NCBI RefSeq assembly: GCF_012931685.1
Contig: NZ_JABANC010000001.1
Span: 1,116,001 to 1,180,000, forward strand
Source: Hanstruepera ponticola
Lineage (GTDB): Bacteria; Bacteroidota; Bacteroidia; Flavobacteriales; Flavobacteriaceae
Direction: 5' to 3'
DNA: 64,000 nucleotides
The notes below the pieces were generated by a model. The model saw only the letters and a program-made list of their open reading frames with translations, ran no database searches and was not told where the DNA came from. This document shows positions 1 to 6,740 of the stretch, in pieces. How positions within the stretch are numbered: position 1 is the stretch's first letter; every line of letters starts with the position of its first letter. A program made the position numbers and the translations under genes.

Positions 1-872
1 CCTTTTGGAGATAATAATTTAGCAAAAATAGGAGACGTTTCAATAGCTAGAAACAAAAGGAAAATAAAAAAAGATGGTAACCAAGGTAATTTACCTAATG
101 CATTTACTCGAGCCATTAAACCATCAAAACCATCTATTACAGGTTGCGTAGTTGTAACTTGCGTATTATAATCTGTTTTTAATTGACCAATTTGGGTTTC
201 AGCATTTTGTATTTTTTGTTTATTGTCTGCTTTTAATTGATTGAGTTCAGCTAGAGCAGCATCATGCTTCTCGCGTTTTTCTTTGTAAACAGGTCCTTTG
301 CCAAGAAGTTTAGTTCCTGCAGTGCCTTCAGCTTCAGAAATGTAAGTATCATAAAGGGCGTTAACTTCAGCTTCTTTAGTGTCAATTTGTTGTTGTAAGG
401 ATTGAATATCATTTTCTAAAGCAGCAACACCAGGATCGAATTGTTTGGCTAATTCGGTTTTGTTATCTAAAGTCATTTGGTTTTTTTCGGTTAGTAGCAC
501 CTGATTGATTTCCTTTTCAAAAATCTTTAATTCCAAGGGTTTTGAAATTACTACTGCAATGATAATGGCTAAAATAATTCGAGGTGAAGCCTGAATAATT
601 TCGTCTAAAACATGATTGCGTTTTTTAATAGTTGATACAATAAACCGATCAAGATTAAAGATTAATAAACCCCAGATAAACCCGAATGCAATAGCTGTAA
701 TATAATTGTCAAAAACGGTGTAAAGTGCATAACTGGCTGCAATAAATGCCATAACTGCCGTAAAGAAAACGGTAGCACCTATGCCAGCATATTTGTTTTG
801 TTCGCCTATGGAGCAGTTATCTAAAATATCGGTGTCAGAACCCGAACAAATAATGAAGAATTGTTTTAACAT
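1..872 (-). CDS. DUF4407 domain membrane protein, partial
   Basis: The frame opens at an ATG read from 872 and runs off the left edge, so the C-terminus is missing. The translation starts MLKQFFIICSGSDTDILDNC, has two hydrophobic segments near residues 28-75, a third near residues 97-115, then a long Gln/Lys/Glu-rich stretch that looks coiled-coil, and another hydrophobic segment close to the edge. This order (two N-terminal membrane segments, coiled coil, membrane segment) and the N-terminal motif match DUF4407 proteins of Bacteroidota, whose function is unknown. It is the last gene before the BlaR1 terminator, so it is probably transcribed separately. The family call is fairly sure; no function can be given. 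Confidence 0.8.
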   Translation of the reverse strand, partial: MLKQFFIICSGSDTDILDNCSIGEQNKYAGIGATVFFTAVMAFIAASYALYTVFDNYITAIAFGFIWGLLIFNLDRFIVSTIKKRNHVLDEIIQASPRIILAIIIAVVISKPLELKIFEKEINQVLLTEKNQMTLDNKTELAKQFDPGVAALENDIQSLQQQIDTKEAEVNALYDTYISEAEGTAGTKLLGKGPVYKEKREKHDAALAELNQLKADNKQKIQNAETQIGQLKTDYNTQVTTTQPVIDGFDGLMARVNALGKLPWLPSFFIFLLFLAIETSPIFAKLLSPK

Positions 873-932
873 GATTTATGAAGTTTTGATTGATGAAATA
901 TTAGAACGTAAAAAAAGGTGAAATGTTACAAA

Positions 933-956
933 AAAGCCTCGAATTATCGAGGCTTT
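933..956 (-). terminator. Rho-independent terminator after the BlaR1-like gene
   Basis: A perfect 10-bp stem (AAAGCCTCGA / TCGAGGCTTT) with a 4-nt ATTA loop. On the minus strand it is followed by TTTTTGTAACA. It lies 19 nt past the stop of the BlaR1-like gene and separates it from the DUF4407 gene. Confidence 0.85.
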
Positions 957-974
957 AACATTTTGAAAGGATTA

Positions 975-3404
975 TTAATTCTTTGATACAGGTTTTGGAG
1001 GAGGTGGAGGTAAAAATATATCAAGACTATTAATGATATCTGCTACTTCAGCAATAATTTCTCTAGAATCCTTTTTGTCAGTTTTAATAAGTGTGTCAAT
1101 ATTCGAACCTGAACGTAACTCATTATTGTAAAGACTCTTTAGCCTATTTTTAAGATCTGATATTGTTGTATTTTCTTTAATGTTCTTTTTATTATCTATT
1201 AGTGTCAAGCTACCATCCTTATTGACTAAAATATTTAATTGGGCATTGAAATTTGCGGGTGGAGGTGGTGGCGGAACTTCTACAATTTCTACCGTTTCAA
1301 TATTGGGTTTTCTATCACTAATATCTACTCTTGTACGATTAGAGCTCGTGTTTGAGACCAAAATATGCAAGTTGTGGTTTTCACGCGTTAACTTGACAGC
1401 CTCCTTTCCACTGATATTTTTATCATTATAGAAAAAGACAGCATTTTTTTCTGCTAATTGTTTCATGTGCTCACTAGGAATTGGCAGTATCTTGGAGGAG
1501 TTTTCGTCGTCTGAATAATGTACAACTGCCGTTGTAGTAATACCCCAAGGGTTTTCGTTTTTTGGAGGAGCAGGTGGGACTTCTACAATTTCTTGTGTAT
1601 CTCTTGTGCTTTTAATGAGTTTTCCTTCATATTTAAACGAGGCAAGAGAATCATAGTAATGTTGTTGCGCTTTTGGTGGTTGCGCCACAGACATTGGTTT
1701 TGGTGGTGCAGGAGGTAAAGGTTCTCGCTTACTTACCTTACCATTTTCAACTTTATACTTTTTATAGTATTCCTCACGTGCTTTTTTATATTGTTTTTTT
1801 TGTTCTGGCGTGGCATCAGCTGGTACAGGAGGCGGTGGAGGTGGTGGAGTTGACACGTCTCTTTCAGGAGCATGAACAGTTATTGTTTTACCATTATCGT
1901 CTTTGTATTTATAAGAATACGCTTTGCCAGCTTTTGCTTTTTTAGCCATGCTTTCATATTCAGCTCTTTCTTTTTTACTAACACTTTCTGGAGCTGGAGC
2001 AGGTGGTGGAGGCGGTGGGAAATTTGGAAAGGGTTCTGCAGATTTACGCTGCTCTTCTGTCATTAAATCGTATAAATATTTAATACGCTTCATGTCAGAA
2101 AGTTTTATAGTATAGCTTTCCCCTTTTTGGGAGTTATAGTGTTTAGCCAATTTGTTATACTCTGCAATTTGTTCTTTAGAAGCGCCTTTTTGGTGTGTGT
2201 GTATTTCAAATTTTGAATACCCTAAATTTCGTAAAGTTTCCTTTATGTCAGTCAAAACACCCATCTCAGTATTTTTTTCTAATAGTGTAATTGAGACCAG
2301 TATTTTGTTTTTGTCTTCATTGGATAACTTTGTACTAACCGAATTTATAGTTGATTCAAATGTTTCAAAATCTGCTTGGATATTATTGATAAAAATTTCT
2401 CCATTTTCAGAAATAGTTATATTTATATTTTCATGAGGATTGATTTCTTGATGTTTGGTTTGCTTTTCAATAATAGGTTTAGAAGCAATGCTTTTTTCAA
2501 CAATTTTGTTTGTGCTAAAACTGTAAACTAGAATGGCTAATAAAGGCAGCAGTACTAAACTTCTTACCCAAATAATGTGTTTTGATGTGTGTGTTTTCAT
2601 AACTGTAAAACGTTTTTTGACCTGCCCGAAATGACTTGAAAAAAGTTCATTGGTCAGGCGGGTGGATGAATAATTTATGGCATTTGCCAATTGTGGTTCT
2701 TGGGAATTTGATGAGAATGCCAATAGGGTATTTTGATAACTCTTAACTTCAAAGCCATGATTTATAACAGCTTGGTCAGCTAAAAATTCATGATTAAGCT
2801 TGATGTCTTTTTTAATAAAATAGAGTAGCAGATTAAACCAAAAAATAATCTGTAATATTTCAATAAACAAGATGTCTAAAGCGTGCTTTTCTTTGGCATG
2901 GGTTTCTTCATGTAGCAAAACCTCATTGGGAATTTCATGGGCTTCGTATTTGGTTTTATTAAAAAAGATATAGTTTAAAAAGGTATGTGGCTGTACTAAA
3001 TCGTTTAATAGCACGTGAATAACCGAACGATTCTTAAATTTTGGGTTTTGTTTTATGCGTTTAACAATATTCGTTAAGTTTATTCCAAACCGTATAGTAA
3101 AAACCAAAGCACCAATTATATAAATACTCCACAAAATCTTTGGCCAATAGTTTACAGGTTCTTCAAACATGTGTTCAGGAACATAAGGCGGTGTTCCTAC
3201 TTCAGAATTGTAAACAGGCATTTCCAATGGAGCCACTTCAACGTAAGTTGTAAAAGTTATGAGCGGAATAATAACCGAGGCAATTAACGTTCCCAACAAA
3301 TAGAACCGTTTGAACTTATGGAAGCTTTCTTTTTCTAAAAATAGTTTGTAGAATAGCATAAAAACAGCCAAGCAAGCACTGGATTTTAAAATATATAGTA
3401 TCAT
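975..3404 (-). CDS. BlaR1/MecR1-like M56 family metallopeptidase
   Basis: An integral-membrane zinc protease of the BlaR1 type, the usual partner that relieves repression by BlaI-type regulators. It shows N-terminal membrane helices (about residues 1-55 and 88-110), the zinc motif HEETH at 165-169 with the downstream NHEFLAD (Glu 206), and another membrane helix near 279-299. The remaining ~500 residues are predicted extracytoplasmic and hold several Pro-rich tracts (PPPPPP-type) separated by Lys/Glu/Tyr-rich repeats. There is no visible penicillin-binding sensor domain, so beta-lactam sensing should not be assumed. It starts 2 nt after the BlaI-like gene, which indicates co-transcription. 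The stimulus and target genes are unknown. Confidence 0.88.
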   Translation of the reverse strand: MILYILKSSACLAVFMLFYKLFLEKESFHKFKRFYLLGTLIASVIIPLITFTTYVEVAPLEMPVYNSEVGTPPYVPEHMFEEPVNYWPKILWSIYIIGALVFTIRFGINLTNIVKRIKQNPKFKNRSVIHVLLNDLVQPHTFLNYIFFNKTKYEAHEIPNEVLLHEETHAKEKHALDILFIEILQIIFWFNLLLYFIKKDIKLNHEFLADQAVINHGFEVKSYQNTLLAFSSNSQEPQLANAINYSSTRLTNELFSSHFGQVKKRFTVMKTHTSKHIIWVRSLVLLPLLAILVYSFSTNKIVEKSIASKPIIEKQTKHQEINPHENINITISENGEIFINNIQADFETFESTINSVSTKLSNEDKNKILVSITLLEKNTEMGVLTDIKETLRNLGYSKFEIHTHQKGASKEQIAEYNKLAKHYNSQKGESYTIKLSDMKRIKYLYDLMTEEQRKSAEPFPNFPPPPPPAPAPESVSKKERAEYESMAKKAKAGKAYSYKYKDDNGKTITVHAPERDVSTPPPPPPPVPADATPEQKKQYKKAREEYYKKYKVENGKVSKREPLPPAPPKPMSVAQPPKAQQHYYDSLASFKYEGKLIKSTRDTQEIVEVPPAPPKNENPWGITTTAVVHYSDDENSSKILPIPSEHMKQLAEKNAVFFYNDKNISGKEAVKLTRENHNLHILVSNTSSNRTRVDISDRKPNIETVEIVEVPPPPPPANFNAQLNILVNKDGSLTLIDNKKNIKENTTISDLKNRLKSLYNNELRSGSNIDTLIKTDKKDSREIIAEVADIINSLDIFLPPPPPKPVSKN

Positions 3405-3406
3405 GG

Positions 3407-3772
3407 TTATCTGCTTTTAATTTCGTTATCAATCAGTTTTTTTAAGTCTTCCAATTCCGCTTTAGATAAATTGGTTTCTTTAGTAAAGAATGATGCAAAT
3501 TGTGATGCACTGTCATTAAAAAAGTCCTTGATGAGTCCGTTTACGTGTTTTGAGAAATAGGCTTTCTTTTTTACCAACGGGTAGTATTCGCGAGATTTAC
3601 CGAAGGTATTGTATGCTACAAACCCTTTATCAGTCATGCGCTTAATAAGAGTTGCAATAGTTGTTGGTGCTGGTTTAGGGTTCGGGTAGGCATCGAGTAA
3701 ATCTTTCATAAATGCTTTTTCCAGTTTCCACAGGTGGTTCATTAACTCTTCTTCTGATTTTGATAATTGCAT
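3407..3772 (-). CDS. BlaI/MecI/CopY family transcriptional repressor
   Basis: A 121-residue winged-helix regulator, the usual length for the family. It opens MQLSKSEEELMNHLWKLEKA and has the characteristic TTIATLIKRMTDKGFV recognition region, followed by a dimerisation helix rich in Phe and Lys. BlaI proteins are dimeric repressors cleaved after signalling by a BlaR1 protease, and the next gene encodes such a protease. Three BlaI-like palindromes lie directly upstream, so it very likely autoregulates this two-gene operon. The regulon beyond itself cannot be seen here. Confidence 0.93.
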   Translation of the reverse strand: MQLSKSEEELMNHLWKLEKAFMKDLLDAYPNPKPAPTTIATLIKRMTDKGFVAYNTFGKSREYYPLVKKKAYFSKHVNGLIKDFFNDSASQFASFFTKETNLSKAELEDLKKLIDNEIKSR

Positions 3773-3775
3773 TTC

Positions 3776-3837
3776 TCTACAAGTTTAGAATATGTTCTAC
3801 AAACATAGAATAAAAATTTGTATTCTACAAGTGTAGA
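3776..3837 (-). promoter_or_regulatory. Triple BlaI-type operator
   Basis: Three 14-bp boxes begin at 3776, 3796 and 3824. The last, TCTACAAGTGTAGA (3824-3837), is a perfect palindrome around AG. The first, TCTACAAGTTTAGA, has one mismatch and the middle, TCTACAAACATAGA, has two. BlaI family operators are known to be built on TACA..TGTA half-sites. The position immediately upstream of the repressor gene supports an autoregulatory operator. Confidence 0.75.
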
Positions 3838-3867
3838 GTAAAAAAATATTATTCCCTTATTGTAAGA

Positions 3868-3893
3868 GATTCCTCGACAAGCTCGGAATGACA
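3868..3893. repeat. REP-like palindromic intergenic element
   Basis: The segment reads GATTCCTCGACAAGCTCGGAATGACA (split here as GATTCCTCGACAA + GCTCGGAATGACA). It is nearly self-complementary: ATTCC-CGA pairs with TCG-GAAT. It sits between two genes on the same strand. Its core TCGACAAGCTC recurs in inverted orientation at 5579-5589 in the tRNA-flanking repeats, which suggests a dispersed repeat family. Confidence 0.5.
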
Positions 3894-3915
3894 ATTTAAA
3901 ATCGAATACGCTAAT

Positions 3916-5304
3916 TTATTTTGAAAGTTCTGTAAAATATTTGTAGAACAGTGGAATGGTTTCAATGCCTTTAAAGTAATTCCAAATGCCATAATGTTCA
4001 TTTGGTGAATGAATGGCATCACTATCTAAACCAAAGCCCATTAAAATGGTTTTGCTTTTTAATTCTTGTTCAAAAAGCGCTACGATTGGAATACTTCCAC
4101 CACTTCGTTGAGGTATAGGTTTTTTTCCAAAAGATTCCTCATAGGCTTTACTAGCTGCTTGATAACCAATACTATCAATTGGCGTAACATAGCCTTGTCC
4201 ACCATGGTGTGGTTTCACTTTTACTTTTACGCCATCGGGTGCTATACTCTCAAAATGAGATTTAAACAGTTCAGTAATTTCTTCCCAATCTTGATGTGGT
4301 ACTAATCGCATGGATATTTTAGCATAAGCTTTACTCGCAATAACGGTTTTAGCACCTTCACCTATGTAGCCTCCCCAAATGCCGTTCACATCCAATGTTG
4401 GTCTTATGGAGTTACGTTCGTTAGTTGTATAGCCTTTTTCACCATATACTGAATCGATGTCAAGTGCTTTTTGATAGTCTACAAGAGAAAAAGGTGCTTT
4501 GGCCATTTCGGCACGTTCTTCTTGAGATAATTCTTCTACTTTATCATAAAACCCTGGAATAGTGATATGATTGTTTTCGTCATGAAGGGAAGCAATCATT
4601 TTTGTTAACACATTAATCGGATTTGCTACAGCTCCACCATATAATCCAGAATGCAAATCACGATTTGGACCTGTGACTTCAACTTCAACATAACTCAAGC
4701 CACGCAATCCTGTTGTGATACTTGGGACATCTTTAGCAATCATGCCTGTATCTGAAATTAGAATCACATCATTTTTTAATTTGTCATGATTGTTCTTCAC
4801 AAAAGTAGATAGGTTGACACTACCAACTTCCTCTTCGCCTTCAATCATAAACTTCACATTACATGGCAGCTGATTGGTTGAAGTCATAAACTCCAAAGCT
4901 TTCACATGCATATACATTTGACCTTTGTCATCACAAGCACCACGCGCAAAAATAGCACCTTCTGGGTGTAATTCTGTTTTTTTAATTACTGGCTCATAAG
5001 GAGGCGAGTCCCATAATTCAATAGGGTCTGCAGGTTGCACATCATAGTGACCATAAACTAATACCGTCGGTAAGTTACTGTCTATTAATTTTTCACCATA
5101 AACTATTGGATAACCATCAGTTTCGCAAATTTCAACAGTATCACATCCTGCTTTTTCAAGGCTTATTTTAACGGCATCAGCTGTTTTTAAAACATCATTT
5201 TTAAAGGCAGAATCTGCGCTAACAGAAGGTATCTTTAATAATTCAATCAATTCATTTAAAAAGCGATCTTTATTTGCTTCAACGTATTTTTGTATGTTAT
5301 CCAT
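3916..5304 (-). CDS. M20 family metallodipeptidase
   Basis: A 462-residue zinc dipeptidase/carboxypeptidase of the M20 (ArgE/DapE/CPG2) superfamily, expected in the cytoplasm as there is no signal peptide. Visible metal and catalytic motifs are GHYDVQP at 85-91, GACDDKG at 122-128 and EGEEEVGS at 155-162. A late HSPNEHYG motif carries the last zinc His, and the lid domain includes HSGLYGG. Length and motifs fit the CNDP-like dipeptidases common in Bacteroidota. It is transcribed away from the tRNA gene. The substrate peptide is not determined by the sequence. Confidence 0.92.
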   Translation of the reverse strand: MDNIQKYVEANKDRFLNELIELLKIPSVSADSAFKNDVLKTADAVKISLEKAGCDTVEICETDGYPIVYGEKLIDSNLPTVLVYGHYDVQPADPIELWDSPPYEPVIKKTELHPEGAIFARGACDDKGQMYMHVKALEFMTSTNQLPCNVKFMIEGEEEVGSVNLSTFVKNNHDKLKNDVILISDTGMIAKDVPSITTGLRGLSYVEVEVTGPNRDLHSGLYGGAVANPINVLTKMIASLHDENNHITIPGFYDKVEELSQEERAEMAKAPFSLVDYQKALDIDSVYGEKGYTTNERNSIRPTLDVNGIWGGYIGEGAKTVIASKAYAKISMRLVPHQDWEEITELFKSHFESIAPDGVKVKVKPHHGGQGYVTPIDSIGYQAASKAYEESFGKKPIPQRSGGSIPIVALFEQELKSKTILMGFGLDSDAIHSPNEHYGIWNYFKGIETIPLFYKYFTELSK

Positions 5305-5364
5305 AGTTTGATTTCAATTTTTTCAAAAGTACAAAACAGTAAGAACTTTTTCCTATTAGATGCA

Positions 5365-5394
5365 TTTGAATATTCAAACTATTGTTTATATTTG
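5365..5394 (+). promoter_or_regulatory. Bacteroidota-type promoter of tRNA-Leu
   Basis: TTTG at 5365-5368 (-33 element) and TATATTTG at 5387-5394 (-7 element, exact TAnnTTTG) are separated by 18 nt. The tRNA begins 13 nt after the -7 box. This matches the primary sigma factor consensus of Bacteroidota. Confidence 0.7.
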
Positions 5395-5406
5395 CAGTCC
5401 TTAATT

Positions 5407-5488
5407 GCGGGCGTGGTGGAATTGGTAGACACGCTAGACTTAGGATCTAGTGCCGCGAGGTGTGAGAGTTCGAGTCTCTCCGCCCGCA
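5407..5488 (+). tRNA. tRNA-Leu (anticodon UAG)
   Basis: An 82-nt class II tRNA. The acceptor stem GCGGGCG pairs with CGCCCGC, with discriminator A at 5488. The anticodon stem CTAGA/TCTAG encloses CTTAGGA with TAG at 5441-5443, and a long variable arm and a GAGAGTTCGAGTCTCTC T-arm follow. The CCA end is not encoded (ACA follows). It is followed by a terminator hairpin and by repeats of its own 3' end. Confidence 0.97.
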
Positions 5489-5499
5489 CAATATAAGAT

Positions 5500-5528
5500 A
5501 AAGCTTTGGTATATGCCGAGGCTTTTTT
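5500..5528 (+). terminator. Terminator of tRNA-Leu
   Basis: AAAGCTTTGG and CCGAGGCTTT can pair over 10 bp using two G-U pairs, around a short TATATG-type loop, followed by a T-run. It lies directly after the tRNA. Two related terminators recur downstream, each after a copy of the tRNA 3' end. Confidence 0.7.
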
Positions 5529-5556
5529 ATTGGAAAATATTTAAGAGTTATATAGA

Positions 5557-5764
5557 GGAGAGACGAGAAGTTTATGCAGAGCTTGTCGAAGTAAGTCTCT
5601 CCGCCCGCACGATAAACAAAAGCTTTGGTTTAACCAAGGCTTTTTTTGTTAACGCAGTTGGCACAAAAGGAGAGACGAGAAGTTTATACAGAGCTTATCG
5701 AAGTAAGTTTCTCCGCCCACTAAATTAAAAGAAAAAGCTTCTTGTTTTCAAGAAGCTTTTTTTG
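5557..5764 (+). repeat. Two degenerate copies of the tRNA 3' end in hairpins, each with a terminator
   Basis: Unit 1 (5557-5647) has stem GGAGAGAC (5557-5564) pairing with GTCTCTCC (5595-5602), then GCCCGCAC identical to the tRNA end, then a terminator AAAGCTTTGG..CCAAGGCTTTTTTT. Unit 2 (5669-5764) has GGAGAGAC pairing with GTTTCTCC by one G-T wobble, then GCCCAC, then a terminator. The loops are nearly identical (GAGAAGTTTATrCAGAGCTTrTCGAAG). The segment has no credible protein; a frame across it is chance. Confidence 0.7.
5732..5764. terminator. Strong bidirectional terminator
   Basis: A 13-bp perfect stem (AAAAAGCTTCTTG / CAAGAAGCTTTTT) with a TTTT loop, A-rich on one side and T-rich on the other. 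It can end both the rightward tRNA region and the leftward starch-locus arm whose last gene stops at 5799. Confidence 0.85.
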
Positions 5765-5798
5765 TTATTGAATAACTGCTATTAATCAATAATTAGAC

Positions 5799-6728
5799 TC
5801 AGATTTTCACAAGTTTAGTGGTTAAATGTCCTCCTGAGTTATTTTGAGCTTTTATGATATAAATTCCACTTTTCAATGATGAAATATCAAAAACTTGATT
5901 TTTTGGAAAAGTACCTTTATAGGATTTTACCGATTTTCCAGTTATATCAAGTATTTCAACAGATGTAGTATTTCTATTAAATTGAAAATTATTACTTGTT
6001 GGATTAGGATATAATGCCATAACTTCTGTTTCAGGACCTTGATGGCCATCTACTCCTAATGTCATAGCATAGGTGTATTCAGTTGAAGGTTTCCAATAAA
6101 TATTGGCATTACTTGATCCATTCCAATCATCGGCAAAATATATGGCATACCCAGTAATATTTATATTGTTTAAAGTGATATTAAATACTTCGGCTCCATC
6201 ATTGATAGAAACAGACATGGTAGTTTCAGTATTAAGTGTAAACTCAAATTTGAAATCACTATAATTGGTAGATCCATTTATTGACGAGCTGTTTACTGTT
6301 CCAGCATTAGAGACTACTTCCCAAGGGTCATAGGCTCCTCCGTTTCCATTTAAATTCACTTGAACAGCATAATTATTTTGCCTATCATCCCAACCACTAG
6401 TTGAAGTAGGGTTGGATAAAAGCGCCACGCCAATTTGACCAAAAGCCTGCGTTGCAGCTACAGTTATAGTGAAACTGTCTCCAACAGCCATAGTACTTGG
6501 TGTTCCATCAGTCAATCCATTTTCGGTAAAATTTCTCCAGGCAACAGATTGTTTTGCACCACCACCATTAGCCCACATACCAAGTTCGTCTGCACCATTA
6601 TCAAAATGACCACCACTATCAAAAAATATAGCGTCATAATTAGCTAGTCTTTGTGGGTACTGAATAGTAGTTTGCGCTAATGCACTTAAGGAAATTAGGG
6701 TAAAAGCTAAAACGTAAAGATTTTTCAT
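5799..6728 (-). CDS. T9SS type A sorting domain secreted protein of unknown function
   Basis: A 309-residue secreted protein. Residues 1-18 are a signal peptide ending SALAQ. Residues ~20-220 are a Gly/Asn/Thr-rich beta domain I do not recognise, with many aromatic residues (for example NIYWKPSTEYTY). Residues ~232-309 are a T9SS type A sorting domain (ALYPNPTSNNF, VEILDITGKSV, LKSGIYIIKA). The C-terminal domain directs export and surface attachment or release. It is the last gene of the susCDEF-amylase arm, 12 nt after the amylase stop, so an accessory glycan-binding role is plausible but inferred. It ends at a strong terminator. Confidence 0.82.
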   Translation of the reverse strand: MKNLYVLAFTLISLSALAQTTIQYPQRLANYDAIFFDSGGHFDNGADELGMWANGGGAKQSVAWRNFTENGLTDGTPSTMAVGDSFTITVAATQAFGQIGVALLSNPTSTSGWDDRQNNYAVQVNLNGNGGAYDPWEVVSNAGTVNSSSINGSTNYSDFKFEFTLNTETTMSVSINDGAEVFNITLNNINITGYAIYFADDWNGSSNANIYWKPSTEYTYAMTLGVDGHQGPETEVMALYPNPTSNNFQFNRNTTSVEILDITGKSVKSYKGTFPKNQVFDISSLKSGIYIIKAQNNSGGHLTTKLVKI

Positions 6729-6740
6729 AATTACGTGTTT

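Noticed and set aside
1180-2115. Plus-strand frames with Gly/Trp-rich tracts
   Set aside because: They are antisense to the proline codons of the BlaR1-like tail (CCN read as NGG) and have no start context.
3407-3837. Beta-lactam resistance operon
   Set aside because: BlaI/BlaR1-type genes are present but no beta-lactamase or PBP sensor domain is visible.
5290-5728. Two overlapping plus-strand frames across the tRNA-Leu region
   Set aside because: They read through the tRNA and its tail repeats; their similar C-terminal residues come from the repeated DNA, not from protein homology.
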